Of a stretch of DNA of 64,000 nucleotides, positions 39,094 to 52,960 are shown one piece after another. Under the pieces are notes generated by a model that made no database searches, was not told the DNA's origin, and was given only the letters and a program-made list of their open reading frames with translations. How positions within the stretch are numbered: the stretch's first letter is position 1; the number at the start of each line of letters is the position of its first letter. The stretch lies in contig MJCC01000004.1 in assembly GCA_001766655.1 (NCBI GenBank), positions 649,202 through 713,201 of the forward strand, read 5' to 3'. The DNA comes from Phytomonas francai (lineage: Eukaryota > Euglenozoa > Kinetoplastea > Trypanosomatida > Trypanosomatidae). The position numbers were made by a program, and so were the translations under genes.

Positions 39094-39870
39094 TCACATT
39101 TCCACTAACTGTCCCTGAGCAGCTTCCTCCATTATTCTTCTGGCCTTCCGCGCATTATACCACCCTGTGATGCGTTTGGTTAAAAAATAGGCAACAAGAG
39201 CCAAAGTGGCATGCCATAGGATTTTGATAATAAGCCTTCTAACGAAACTTGGCTTCTTGTGTAATTTAGAAGGCTGGCGTCTCACCCGAACCGGTTCCGG
39301 TGGCAGATTCTTTAGCTCTGAAGTCCTTTTCCAATCATTAATCATGAACTGCTCGTATTGCATTATCTCATCCTGTTCGATTTGAGTGAGCTTTTGATTA
39401 ATATTTACATAGTTGCCAAAAAACTGAAAGACGCTCCCAAAGGCCATCTGAATGACCTGAGAAAACGTGGTCCATAGTTCCATTATTCGGCCGATCATGA
39501 ACATCATCATTTGGCTTCGCTGTGCTTCAGGCGTCATACCATACATGCCCATGCCCATGCCCATCCCTAAACCCATCCCCATCCCCATGCCGCCCATTCC
39601 GAGGCCGTACGGATCCATGCCGTAGCCATAAGGCGACATCCCACCCCCATAGGGAGCATAACCAGGGGTACCAAGAGCGTTATTGGTGCCAGTAGTAGTA
39701 GTAATATTATTATTGGCATTCGGCGTAGCTAAATCACCCACAGAAGAGGATTGCGCGGGCGCTGTCAAATCACTCGAAGGAAATGCCGGAGCAGGGGCGT
39801 TAGGTGAAGCACAAACCAATGGACCTCCTGTCGGGCCAGAGTTTGTCGGACTCTCCGGCTCCTTATTCAT
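39094..39870 (-). CDS. PEX13-like peroxisomal (glycosomal) membrane protein without SH3
   Basis: A 258-residue protein with the layout of the small trypanosomatid peroxin PEX13.2. It has a Pro/Ser/Asn-rich N-terminus, then a Tyr/Gly/Met-rich repeat (YGGGMSPYGYG ... GMGMGMG, about 70-112), a helical middle with a moderately hydrophobic segment (about 120-150) and a second hydrophobic segment near 212-230 with a basic tail. PEX13 docks import receptors at the peroxisome or glycosome membrane. No SH3 domain is present. The frame's longer form begins at TTG; the ATG at 39870 is used. The assignment rests on composition and layout, so it is tentative. Confidence 0.55.
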   Translation of the reverse strand: MNKEPESPTNSGPTGGPLVCASPNAPAPAFPSSDLTAPAQSSSVGDLATPNANNNITTTTGTNNALGTPGYAPYGGGMSPYGYGMDPYGLGMGGMGMGMGLGMGMGMGMYGMTPEAQRSQMMMFMIGRIMELWTTFSQVIQMAFGSVFQFFGNYVNINQKLTQIEQDEIMQYEQFMINDWKRTSELKNLPPEPVRVRRQPSKLHKKPSFVRRLIIKILWHATLALVAYFLTKRITGWYNARKARRIMEEAAQGQLVEM

Positions 39871-41176
39871 AATTGGCAAAAGACTCAAACTGGAAAGATG
39901 AAATAAAAAAAGAAACTGAAAAGGAAGAAATATTTGAATTTCTCATTCGTGGGGCAATACCCCCCCCCCCCCCCTGTTTGTTCGATGTGTCAGAAAGGCA
40001 CAACACCATGGTACGGGTTTAAAAACCGACGCATCACGTAACGATTATGAATTCCATAGTTCTTTGAAAATCCGGCAAACCAATCCGTAGAAACGCTTAA
40101 AGTGATGGACTGTTTTAATTTTTTTTATTTGATATATATTATAGAGAGATAGATGTTCTTTGAATAAAAAAGATCATATTTCATTGTTATTTTCCCATTA
40201 AAAATATCGACTGAACAATTTTACAATTGAATATTATACGGCAATGGATACGATTCGTAGGCAGTACAACTATAGGAAGCAAAAAGAATGGAAAATAATG
40301 ATATATAATAAGGCATAAAAAGGAAAATAAGGAGACTCAATTAAACTAAAGCATGAAAATCGCTCATAATAAAACACTCAACACCACTATACCACACCCA
40401 CAGAAAGACTAAAGGAGTCAAGCGAAATTCATTTGACGTGAATGGGATCCTTCTATTTGCAATATATTTGATACTTTATTAAAACTCCTCTAAATTATTA
40501 ACACCACCATTGTTAACACTATATTTCATACGATCATACAAGTCACCTAAAAAGTATATTTATCAGTTATTATAATTATCATATATATATATATATATGT
40601 TTTCCCCAGTTTGTAGTAATCTTATTACTCGGCTACAACATTTTTCGGTTTAGCTTAATTTTCCCCCTTTGAAATAAGGTTGTTGTTATTGCCTTCGAAA
40701 TATGTTGCTCTACAAAAACCGAAAAAATATATAGATACATTTTTATAAGACTCATAAACACGAATGTTATAAGCCAGCATACTAAGAATCTGGCACCAAG
40801 CAAAATGAAAAACTAAGTAAAATAATGGAAGAGATAGGTTACTTCGCACTAAACTAGGAGACACACTTTACTCCAATGACTTTTTTCTTTTTTATGGGAG
40901 GGAGGGGGTACGCCTTGTAGAAACAAAAATTTATTAAAACAGACACTCGTGCTGGACCCTGTGGATCATCTCACGCACTTAAATTCAGTGAAACCCTTTC
41001 GGCACGTTTGAACCCCTACCTACCACTCTGCATGGAAACGCTACCCAAGAGCACTACTGAAGAGAACCCGCTTGCGCTCCAGATGCCCAATGTCCACACC
41101 AGAGTACTAACTATATTTTACGAAGAATCCATGTTGTCAAAAAGTACGCGCTCCCAGAGTCACCGCTACCCTCACG
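39871..41176. other. AT-rich spacer with C run and (AT)n
   Basis: About 1.3 kb. It holds a run of 15 C at 39960-39974 and an (AT)9 repeat at 40581-40598. No credible gene; the 69-codon minus frame at 40655-40864 has only a GTG start. Confidence 0.5.
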
Positions 41177-44221
<3,045 letters not shown>

Positions 44222-45233
44222 TACAAAGTGGTTATCTAGCTCTCAACACGGCCACACCTTGGTTTACCCCTCTTCCACACCTTTTTATTGCTAAATATCC
44301 TTAATCTTTTCTTTGTCGCAATATTAAGCGCCGGAATTTGAAAGATAAACGATAAGCAATGATACTATTAGCGATTTTTTGAGGATCGGTAAACTTTATT
44401 TGTGTATATATGCTTCACTTATCTATATATCCTTATATAAAGTGAGCTGCTGACCTCCCTTAAAAAGAAATAGCGTTCTTGGGAGTGAGTATATTTTCAA
44501 TGAGAATAAAGTGATCTAACGAACCTCTTTCCGTATGCACGTTTAAACAGAAAAAAAATAATGATAATTAAACCAAATCTATATATATAGAGAGGTGAAT
44601 AGATAGGTATATAGATATAGATATATTAAGGAGACCAAATCTAAATGCTCTTGTTATGCTTGAAGCTGTGGTGTGGAGTGATAAGGATAAGGGAAAGGAA
44701 TAAAAAAAAAGTATGTTTCTTGTGTCGTTCACTACAATGCGGAACTTATTCAGCCTCATTACAACGAAGACTCACAATAATCATCACCCCTCTGATAATT
44801 GTTTTAGGTAACCTTGTTAATTTTCCATATGTGCATTCGAAACAAAACACCTTATTCAATATTGATAAACCACACCCACGTGCCCTTTATTATGAATATC
44901 TGAAATTACAGCGAATTTCAGATTTCAACATAAATTCTTTACATTCTTTTTTGGATAAATTCCTATATATTTTCCATCAAATAGATAAACAAACATCATT
45001 CTATGGCCTTACAAGTAGCACTCCTCTATAAAAGAAACACCTAAGGATACAGAAAGCTTGAAAAGACCATTTTTAAAAAAGCTTGATTCATTCTCGACGG
45101 TACTGCAAAGGAGGCATATTACTATTCATTAATCCTATTTTAGGAAAATAAATTAAACAGACCGTAAAAAAGAAGCGAAAGAGCATCTCTTTCCCTTTTC
45201 CCATCTAGCGATGTTGAGAAACATCTGGGTAAC
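44222..45233. other. AT-rich spacer with GATA repeats
   Basis: About 1 kb with GATA/GATATA repeats at 44580-44626. A plus-strand frame of 128 codons (44645-45031) starts at an ATG but is AT-driven and lies against the transcription direction; it is not called. Confidence 0.5.
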
Positions 45234-45851
45234 CTATTGATGTAGATCGTTCCAGGAGCGGGCCATGTTGAGTGCGCCATAAGTTAGCACATGACCACCT
45301 AGGTCAGCCTGTGGCTTTGTCTCTTCCACGCTGTTATCCTTGTTATTGTGGGACTTTTGCAATTTATTATTGCTGAAAAAGTTCAGCATTTTTTGGTTAA
45401 TGTCATCTTCAGGCTTCAATGCCTGATCCTGTTTCTTCTTCTTTTGCCGCGTGGTAGATTGCACGGCCTTGAAGGATGCATCCTTCTCGACACGGGTCTC
45501 CTGCTCACTGTGCGCGTTCACGGCGGCGGCGCTCTTGTGAAGCGCCCTCGCGTGGCGCCGTCCCTGTTCCTGATCTAAGACCTCAGGCTGGATGCGCTTG
45601 GTGTCCGCCTTCATCGCGCCCTGGTGCTGCCTCTTGGCAATATCTTGCGCTATAAGGGTCTCAATCTCGAGATCCAGCTCATCGTCAGAGGATTTCTTGC
45701 CTGAAACCTTCTTAGATTGAATCCTTTGGGTGGATTTCGCGGCGGCAGCTACAGAAGACACTTTCACATCAACATCGCTAATACTTTTGAAAAGTACAAA
45801 CATGATGAGGATACTCACAAGGGCAACAACAATTGGCACAAGATTATCCAT
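45234..45851 (-). CDS. N-terminally anchored unknown membrane protein
   Basis: A 205-residue protein that begins with one strong hydrophobic helix (about 4-23, LVPIVVALVSILIMFVLF), likely a signal anchor. A long, charged, Lys/Gln-rich tail follows, helical or disordered. It has no cysteine-rich or catalytic motif. The layout suggests a tail facing the cytosol from the ER or another membrane. The family is not recognised. The start is the first ATG. Confidence 0.65.
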   Translation of the reverse strand: MDNLVPIVVALVSILIMFVLFKSISDVDVKVSSVAAAAKSTQRIQSKKVSGKKSSDDELDLEIETLIAQDIAKRQHQGAMKADTKRIQPEVLDQEQGRRHARALHKSAAAVNAHSEQETRVEKDASFKAVQSTTRQKKKKQDQALKPEDDINQKMLNFFSNNKLQKSHNNKDNSVEETKPQADLGGHVLTYGALNMARSWNDLHQ

Positions 45852-46856
45852 AGGTACGTGTATGCGTGCTTGTTGTGTTTTTCTCTCAATACTTGGGAAA
45901 ATCGATTGTAAATTGCTTTAGGATCAAAGAAAGAAAAAAGAATAAGAAACACTAAGAGGCGGAAATGCATGGATGTTGAAATACCTTAGAGATAGTTTAA
46001 AATATTTATATGCATAACGTACACGTACATACAAAGAGTCCTCCCAAAAAGTTCTGTTCACTAGTTTGCAGCCTTTTCGAAAAGGCTTCCTGAAATGTTA
46101 CCCTTTTCTTATTTTTTAGAAAGTTTATGTGAAAATTATGACTAACGGTTTCTCGCATGAAAGTCACCATCATAAGTAGGATCGTGTTTTCCACATGTAA
46201 TAAAATACCGACATATTTTTGACTGATATTAGTAATCTGAACATTTGAAGTAAAAAGGTTAATAGTCTAAGGTCACTATAAATCGCCACGCGTATGAAGA
46301 ATTTCTTCCCATATTCTCTTTTGGCGAGATACTCTAAAAAGCAAAGGAATGATGTATGCTTTTTTTTTGTATAGATAGACAGACAGATATTAAGTGCTTA
46401 GGCTTTATCATGAAAAGGCGAAATAAAAAGAAACTAGGATTTTTAAGAGAGTAACACAAGTAAAAACATTGAAAATGCTATCCCTGAAAATGTATTCTTA
46501 ATGCAACCTGTCTAAAAAGGTATGAGAAGTATGTATATAATGCTAAATCATATTTACATATTAGCAAACAAACTCCCATTATCGGATTTCAATAAGAATC
46601 AATTAAAACTCTCATTCGATGACATTAGATTAATGAAAGAATAGCAATATTTCACGTTATCAAACATCCTAATAGGCCACGCGAAATTTAAATAAATACG
46701 TAAACTTCTCATGGAGTATTGGGAAATGTCATGAATGGCAAAGTTCAGCAAAGATATTTTACCGTACCAAAACGCAATGGGTACGAACTTGTTTATCGAA
46801 TGCTAGCCCACCTCGCAGTCTTTGCTCTGTGCTTTATACCTCTACAGTTTTGAGAA
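45852..46856. other. AT-rich spacer, no gene seen
   Basis: About 1 kb of AT-rich sequence with a short GATAGACA repeat near 46372. No credible gene. Confidence 0.5.
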
Positions 46857-49067
46857 TCAAATGTACAAATTTAATACGCTACCAGAATTTCTCCTTTTCT
46901 GTTTCACTGCCGATGCCAACAAAAAATTATTCCGACGTACCCCGTGAGTAAAAAGAGGTAAGTATGAATCCAAGGTGTCTTTTGCGGGGAAGATGCAGCG
47001 AAAACCTCCTGCACAATGCATCTCTTCCTCAGCCTCGACAAGCATTAATACTTCCGCCCTTGAAAGCATGGACTCTTGCACATTTAGGTCGTTAAACCGT
47101 TTTAACAAGGGAACACATTTGGCATACGGAACAGCTGCTGGATGGTTTCCAAACTTGTAGATCCTTTCAGGAATTGTTGGAGCTGCACCAAACGGCACGA
47201 AATCCTTGTCCGGGTTATGCTCGCTGCCGCCTCCATTGGGTTTGCTATCAAGGGCGTTTCGCTGATTCGGGATTACCCGAATCAATGTGAGCATATGTGC
47301 CAACATGCGTGACTTCACAGCCTTGTCAAGGTTGCTCCCCGTGGCTAAAGAAGGCATTATGTTCATCTCAATCAGCCAGACTTTCAAACTACGGTCCACC
47401 AACAAATCTATGCCGAACAATTCAAAACAGTTGCGCCCGGTCTTGTCAGAGCATATTTGGCGAATGCGCTCGACCACGCTGCTCTCAACACTCAAAAAGG
47501 CCTTGACAACGGCATCATCGCAACCACGCTGGATGACATCCCATGCCATATTCCCGTTAGGGTAATTATTTATGAAGTATTTCTTAAGGTCAGAGATACA
47601 CCACTTGATCTCAATTGGGTCTTCGCTCTCCAAACCCTTATCACCGGTTTGGCGCTTAAGCTCCGCAGTTTTGTTGATGGAGTAGTTTGTCAGATGCATG
47701 TTAATGTTGTCTAGATCCTTATCCGGACCTGGGTACTTCATTGCCGCAAAGCGAACAAGGCCCTCGTCAAAAAGGTAGATACGCAGGGGGTCGAAGGACG
47801 TGACGACGCAGTACAACCGCAGGTCGAACTTCCTATCGCCAATAAGAAGTGGGTCACCGATGTAGCGCTGGCACACGGACTCCTTAGGGTAGGCTGGCAT
47901 CGGTGGGACTCCTTTGTGGAGCGTGATCCCCCGCCCGCAGCTCGACGCACATGGTTTCACAATATAAATCGGAGGGCTTTCTGAAGCAGCCCTGTGACGC
48001 GCTGCATCCTTTTCAACCCTAGCCTGCTCCTTAGGAATCGAAAAGGACGGCGGAATGATGTCAAAGACGTCCTCGCCGTAGTAACGCTTCATCATGTTTA
48101 TGTTCATAGCTAGGTTATCCTTGCGCCCGAGCCCCCATGTGCCGGGGAAGTGGTTAACTTTTTGGTACGCCGTCAATGACTCCAAGGTGTAAGACGTTGC
48201 GCGCTTTGCCCAGATGACGTTAAACAGCTCGTTCGACTTGGTATATTTCATCCCTGTTACCTCGAAGGAGTTAATAACAACCGAAAAGGCGACCGCGCCG
48301 GGGCCGATCTTGTATAAGGGCATTCGGTTCAGGTTATTCCTCTGGATGGAAATACTCGACAGAAGCAAGTCTGCGCGGTCGTTAGGGTGGAATTCTTTGT
48401 TGATCTCTTTCGGGATCCCGCGAGCGTCTGAGGCTTCGCGGGCGCTTGGGCGGGCGTAGTGGATTGGGAAGAAAAGGCTGGCGGCGGAGAAGGGGTAGAG
48501 GGGCACGACGACGGGGTACGTTGCGGCCGGCTGAGGAGCCTCCACGCTGGCGACATCGTTGGCAGGGCCGCCTGTGGTGGGGAGGAGCACGGGGAGGAAG
48601 CCGACCTCCTCGGCAGCACACCGCTTCAGCCGCCGCAGGGCCACCGGAGAGCCGCCAAGGGCCTCCCCATGCGGCCTCCCCGAGCGTGTCCTGAGCGAAG
48701 GCGTAGTGTTTGAGGACGAGCGCCTGGGGGTCGTGCCCCGCGGGCGGTACTCGGGGTTGGAGTAGTCCGCGAGGCCCGGGTCCAGCACGCACCGGCCAAC
48801 CGCTAGCCGCTCGTGGGGAAGGAGGGTGTAGGTGTTCTCGGGCGTGAGCAGGTCCGCGTCGATCCGGCCTTGGCATTGGTCAAACCAGAGACTTTGCGGG
48901 TAAAAGTGAAAGACGTGCGGCGGCGAGGCCTCTGACTGCGACGCGGAGGTGGCGGCGGCGGCGGCAGGACCAGAGGTGCGCAGCGAAACGCTCACGACAC
49001 GGCGATTTTTCTCGCCGTCCAAGGGGCTCGCCGAGACTTCGGCGCTGCCGTTCCCTCCAGAGGACAT
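46857..49067 (-). CDS. TTLL: Tubulin tyrosine ligase-like polyglutamylase
   Basis: A 736-residue enzyme of the TTLL family, which adds glutamates to tubulin tails and tunes microtubules of the flagellum and the subpellicular array. The ATP-grasp core (about 295-620) shows NHFPGTWGLGRKDNL, IVKPCASSCGRGI (ATP-binding lysine), QRYIGDPLLIGDRKFDLRLY, MHLTNYSINK and ELFGIDLLVDRSLKVWLIEMN with the metal-binding Glu/Asn. The pattern fits glutamylating TTLLs (TTLL4/5/6-like) rather than tyrosine ligase itself. An extension of about 270 residues precedes the core, partly low-complexity and GC-rich. The substrate preference cannot be read from the sequence. Confidence 0.92.
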   Translation of the reverse strand: MSSGGNGSAEVSASPLDGEKNRRVVSVSLRTSGPAAAAATSASQSEASPPHVFHFYPQSLWFDQCQGRIDADLLTPENTYTLLPHERLAVGRCVLDPGLADYSNPEYRPRGTTPRRSSSNTTPSLRTRSGRPHGEALGGSPVALRRLKRCAAEEVGFLPVLLPTTGGPANDVASVEAPQPAATYPVVVPLYPFSAASLFFPIHYARPSAREASDARGIPKEINKEFHPNDRADLLLSSISIQRNNLNRMPLYKIGPGAVAFSVVINSFEVTGMKYTKSNELFNVIWAKRATSYTLESLTAYQKVNHFPGTWGLGRKDNLAMNINMMKRYYGEDVFDIIPPSFSIPKEQARVEKDAARHRAASESPPIYIVKPCASSCGRGITLHKGVPPMPAYPKESVCQRYIGDPLLIGDRKFDLRLYCVVTSFDPLRIYLFDEGLVRFAAMKYPGPDKDLDNINMHLTNYSINKTAELKRQTGDKGLESEDPIEIKWCISDLKKYFINNYPNGNMAWDVIQRGCDDAVVKAFLSVESSVVERIRQICSDKTGRNCFELFGIDLLVDRSLKVWLIEMNIMPSLATGSNLDKAVKSRMLAHMLTLIRVIPNQRNALDSKPNGGGSEHNPDKDFVPFGAAPTIPERIYKFGNHPAAVPYAKCVPLLKRFNDLNVQESMLSRAEVLMLVEAEEEMHCAGGFRCIFPAKDTLDSYLPLFTHGVRRNNFLLASAVKQKRRNSGSVLNLYI

Positions 49068-49467
49068 ATATCGAGTTCGCCTGAGTCGCGAGACTCGTCT
49101 AGCGGGAGCTTGAAGAAACTTAATATTTCCTGGCCCACGGATCTCGATGTTTGCTTATACAGCAAATGGAGGTTACGTACTTTGCTATCGCCCCTTCGGC
49201 CGTGATTATTAGCTTGCTATACTTGTTTCGACTTAGGCGGGAGGGAAAAGAAAGAGGACTTACCCTCTTACCCTTTCAGTGCAATAAAAATTGAGTGTTT
49301 TTTTGCACGATCTGTGTAGAAGTAAAATTGTGGGCAAAAAAAAGGAAAGAAATCAATGGATGGCCCCCTCCAAAAAGTAGAAAGAAGCTTCCCAACTATC
49401 AGCGTTTGTGGCTTATCAAAAAAAAAAAAAAAATGCTTAAAAAAAAGAGGATATTAGCCCCTGTATG
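49068..49467. other. Spacer, no gene seen
   Basis: AT-rich sequence with A runs between the TTLL start and the MCM9-like stop. No clear splice acceptor could be chosen. Confidence 0.45.
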
Positions 49468-52182
49468 CTAAAATTTAAACCTCAAACTTTGCATTATATC
49501 CTCTGCTGTACGTCTCCTCTTCATTTTTGTCCACTGTAGCTCCCCCGCCGGATCTACCTGTGACCCATTCGTAGGAACTCGCACTGCTGCGGTAAGACCC
49601 GGAGCCTCCGTGGTATCCCCCAGGGCACCGCTAGTTGGAGGTTCCGCATTCCCAAGGTGATGTTTGGGTGGAGGGTCGCATGGGGCCTCCCGCTGCAGTT
49701 CAACCCGGGTTTCCTTGTTCGGAGCTCCCTCGCTGGGGCTTGCGTGCGTTGAAAGCCTGCTGCCATCCCTCAGCGGGACAGGGCGCAAATCGACGTCAGC
49801 TTCACGCGGAGAAAGCGGCTTTTTCAGTGACAACGAGAACGTATTGCATGTGTGCGTGGAGTCGGATGGGTAGCGTGTGCGAGAACACGGTGTGGTGAAG
49901 GGCATACTTACCTCCCGCGATAACTGGTGGATACTTTCCTGCGTTGCTAAGTGGGATGAATCCGAGTCGACTGGGCGGCAAAGGTGGCGTAGCTGCGCGG
50001 CGCGACGTTGCAAAAGAAGACTACCCTCCCTCTCCCCGTCCTCTTCAGAGTCTAGGTGTGCAGTCAGAGCGCCTAGTAAATTTTTGCTCGCATTCTCGGT
50101 TTCAGTGGGGAGTGTCGAAGACGACCCCGGGCCTGAGGAATATGTGTGATAGTGCAAAACCACAGATACCAGAGCCGACAGCACCGCCTCTTGTTGCTTA
50201 AGCGATTCTTGATCACTACTTAAGAAAACATTGTCCAGCACAAGTGAACTACTGTACAGGTCCTCGCCCAATGCTCGCAGCGGGACCTTCAGACTGTATG
50301 CGGTTCGCTCCATCAAAAATACAGCCATAGCAGCGTCATGGATCGAACAGGTAGACTGCATGTACAGCTTCGCGTGGGCCTGCGTGATACGGACGAGAGA
50401 CTCCAGAAAGCGGATCGTAACGGGTACAACGTCGTCCAGTGCAGGGGTGCTACCGCGCCGCCGCTGGATGTCGTAGTAGCGCGCGAGGAGATCGGCCGCC
50501 GCGTCGGACAAGAGCGGCCCATCGACGCGAGCGTATTGCGCTCGAACCCACCATAGGTAGCTGGCCAACTCCTCGAGGGCGAGCGGTGGGTCCGGGTGCC
50601 GGTACGCCACACTACACGAGAGCACGTGCTCGGCGATCCGCTCGTCGACCTCCCGCTGGTGGCTATCCCAAAGGAGAAAGATAAAGTCGAACCGACTGAG
50701 GAGCGGCCCCCCGACCCCGATCTCCGTCCCGCGCGCGCCGCGCCGGTTTGGCGGCGGATTGCAGGCCGACAGCACCGAGCACGCCGTGCGAAGCCGCGTG
50801 ACCAACCCGCCCTTCGCGACCGAGATCGTCTGCTGCTCCATCGCTTCGTGCAGAGAGGCGCGGTCGGCCGGCGAGACGGTGCGGAGCTCGTCGATCACGC
50901 AGACGCCCCCGTCGCTCAGCACCAGCGCCCCGGGCTCCAGGACGAACTCGCCCATCTCCTTCGTCGCCGCGACCGTGAGCCCCGCGGCGGTGCTGCCCAT
51001 GCCCGTCGTCGAGGTGCTCCTCGGCGCGACCGCGGCCGCGAAGCGGAGCAGCTGCGACTTCCCCGTCGAGGGGTCGCCGACGAAGAGGGCGTGGATGGTG
51101 CTCCGGACGTGCAGGGCGGTCTTCCCCGCCGTCGAGGCCCCGTTCACCGCGGAGAGCAGGACGGCCATGCGCGGCGCGAAGAGGCCGCTCAGCTGCGGGC
51201 ACGTGCTCCGCGCGAGGTCGACCCCGAGGCCGCCCGCGCGGCAGGACGCGAAGAACTGCGCGGGGCTGAACTTGGAGCGCTTGACGAGGGGCACGGGCCG
51301 GCGGCGCGCGGCGGCCCCCCCCCCAGTCTGCCCGTGCGCGGCCTCGCAGTAGGCCTCCATGGGCCGGACGTGGAGGGCCCAGATTGTGGGCTCGATGGTC
51401 GGCCGCGTCCGCGGGCTGGTGTGGCCCCACTGCGCGTGCAGCACGCCCGCGACCTCGACGAACTGCCCCACCCCGCACGCCGCGACGAGCTCGTTCTCGA
51501 GGCTCACGGCGAGGCTCCTGGGGAGCTTGCCGGACTGGTTCAGCCGGGGCTGCAGCCGGCACTCGCAGTAGTCGACCCAGTCCTGGCCGACGAGCTGCAT
51601 CGCCTCGCGCCGGCAGCCCGTGCGCGCGCAGAGCCGCAGCGGGGCCGCGGCGCGGTCGAAGGGGTGCGTGAAGCCCTCCACAACGGCCCGGCAGCGCGGG
51701 CACATCAGCCGGTACGCGTGCGGCACCACTTTTTTCATCCCCATCCGCACGATCGACCCGCAGATCCGCACGAGCTCGCCCCCGCGGTGGGGGAGCGACG
51801 GCAGCACCCGCGCGAGCACCGGGACGCGCGTCAGACGGACGCTGACCTCCTCCGGCCGCACCGACAGCCCGGCCTCGCGGCAGAGCGCCGCGCACTGCGC
51901 CTTCAGCTCGTCCAAAAAGGTCATCGTCGCGCTGAGCAGGCCATCCCCGAGCTCCGGGCAGGCCGCGAGAAGCTTCATGCAATCCACCTCCTGCGTCCAC
52001 AGCACGCGGCCCTTGTCCTGGGGCTCCTGGCGCTGATCGGCCGGGATGTTCGACCGCGGTGGCTCGCACTGCTCCACCATAAACGAACGCAGCCGCGCGG
52101 CCGATCGCGTGTCGGGTTCGTTTTCTGGTGAAGCATTCGGGAAAAAATTAGCTGCGCTCATTCCATACACCCCCCCTCGCAT
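49468..52182 (-). CDS. MCM9: MCM9-like helicase
   Basis: A 904-residue AAA+ protein of the MCM family. Its zinc finger is C161-x2-C164 ... C185-x4-C190. Walker A is GDPSTGKS (369-376), Walker B is CVIDE (428-432), then HEAMEQQTISVAKGGL, and the arginine finger is SRFD (496-499). HEAMEQQTISVAKGGLV and LVLSDGGVC resemble MCM9 more than MCM8 or MCM2-7. MCM9 works with MCM8 in homologous recombination repair. Walker B ends in IDEL where IDEF is usual. The last 270 residues are disordered. A pyrimidine tract sits directly before the first ATG and the first AG lies inside codon 3, so translation may start at Met8 (52161). Confidence 0.85.
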   Translation of the reverse strand: MRGGVYGMSAANFFPNASPENEPDTRSAARLRSFMVEQCEPPRSNIPADQRQEPQDKGRVLWTQEVDCMKLLAACPELGDGLLSATMTFLDELKAQCAALCREAGLSVRPEEVSVRLTRVPVLARVLPSLPHRGGELVRICGSIVRMGMKKVVPHAYRLMCPRCRAVVEGFTHPFDRAAAPLRLCARTGCRREAMQLVGQDWVDYCECRLQPRLNQSGKLPRSLAVSLENELVAACGVGQFVEVAGVLHAQWGHTSPRTRPTIEPTIWALHVRPMEAYCEAAHGQTGGGAAARRRPVPLVKRSKFSPAQFFASCRAGGLGVDLARSTCPQLSGLFAPRMAVLLSAVNGASTAGKTALHVRSTIHALFVGDPSTGKSQLLRFAAAVAPRSTSTTGMGSTAAGLTVAATKEMGEFVLEPGALVLSDGGVCVIDELRTVSPADRASLHEAMEQQTISVAKGGLVTRLRTACSVLSACNPPPNRRGARGTEIGVGGPLLSRFDFIFLLWDSHQREVDERIAEHVLSCSVAYRHPDPPLALEELASYLWWVRAQYARVDGPLLSDAAADLLARYYDIQRRRGSTPALDDVVPVTIRFLESLVRITQAHAKLYMQSTCSIHDAAMAVFLMERTAYSLKVPLRALGEDLYSSSLVLDNVFLSSDQESLKQQEAVLSALVSVVLHYHTYSSGPGSSSTLPTETENASKNLLGALTAHLDSEEDGEREGSLLLQRRAAQLRHLCRPVDSDSSHLATQESIHQLSREVSMPFTTPCSRTRYPSDSTHTCNTFSLSLKKPLSPREADVDLRPVPLRDGSRLSTHASPSEGAPNKETRVELQREAPCDPPPKHHLGNAEPPTSGALGDTTEAPGLTAAVRVPTNGSQVDPAGELQWTKMKRRRTAEDIMQSLRFKF

Positions 52183-52528
52183 CCATAAACCGAGGAGGAA
52201 GGGGGAAGGAAACGTTTAAGGCCTAAGAAAGTAAAGCCTGACGCCCTACCCTTCACAAGTATTCGAATATTTTCCAACCACTGTTTCCCCTCAATCGACT
52301 TCGCCAAATCGCTTTGAATTCGACCAACATATAACCCTAAATGGAGAGAAAAAAGGTGAAAAAAAAACTTTGGTCGACATTAGTAAGAATTTAGTAAAAA
52401 ATAACACAGCATGTAACACAAAGATAAGTCTATGCGCAAAGGATTGACAACATAGACGCGAGAAGTATCTCATGTATATTTATATGCGCATGCAAAAGAA
52501 AAAAAGTTCCAATCAAGCAAACAGCCCT
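52183..52528. other. Spacer, no gene seen beyond splice tract
   Basis: Holds the pyrimidine tract of the MCM9-like gene (52189-52214 on the plus strand as purines). The rest is AT-rich. Confidence 0.45.
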
Positions 52529-52960
52529 TCATGATGTTAAGGATTTATAGTATTCCTCCCACTCATTCTGATCCTGAGAGTGCGATGAATCATACATCGC
52601 AAAAAGTTGCTCCTGTTGAATTTCCTCTTCCAACGCCAGTAGATAATCGATAATCACAGGGTCCTCCATGTCAAGCCCAAATTCTTTACCCAAAATGGAC
52701 CAATCATCCCCAGTCAGCGTAGCTTTCGGCAGCGGCCCACACTCATCCACTTTTTCATCATTTTGGTTCGACAAAACGAGGCAAGATTCGCTATGTGTAC
52801 TACCGCAACTACCCCGCGCGGCGTTTAGGTGGGCGTGGCGTATCTCTTGTTGTCGAAGCTTTTGTTTCTCGAGAAGCCGCATTCTGATCGCACGACGTTG
52901 AACGTGCAGCGCCTTGACGCTCTCACACCTTTGTGATAATCGCGCCGGAAAGGCATCCAT
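52529..52960 (-). CDS. Small unknown acidic helical protein
   Basis: A 143-residue protein: a basic helical N-terminus (Arg/Gln-rich, about 5-45), a short linker and an acidic helical C-terminus (about 95-140, including DPVIIDYLLALEEEIQQEQLF). The layout is faintly like the N-terminal part of RPA-interacting proteins, but no zinc finger is present and I do not assign it. The longer frame begins at GTG; the ATG at 52960 starts MDAFPARLS. Confidence 0.6.
   Translation of the reverse strand: MDAFPARLSQRCESVKALHVQRRAIRMRLLEKQKLRQQEIRHAHLNAARGSCGSTHSESCLVLSNQNDEKVDECGPLPKATLTGDDWSILGKEFGLDMEDPVIIDYLLALEEEIQQEQLFAMYDSSHSQDQNEWEEYYKSLTS

Noticed and set aside
44645..45031. Plus-strand 128-codon frame with ATG
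   Set aside because: It lies against the transcription direction in AT-rich spacer, has no domain and could occur by chance. It would be revived only by RNA or conservation.
50596..52131. Plus-strand 511-codon frame opposite the MCM9-like gene
   Set aside because: A GC-driven shadow of a gene with clear AAA+ motifs.
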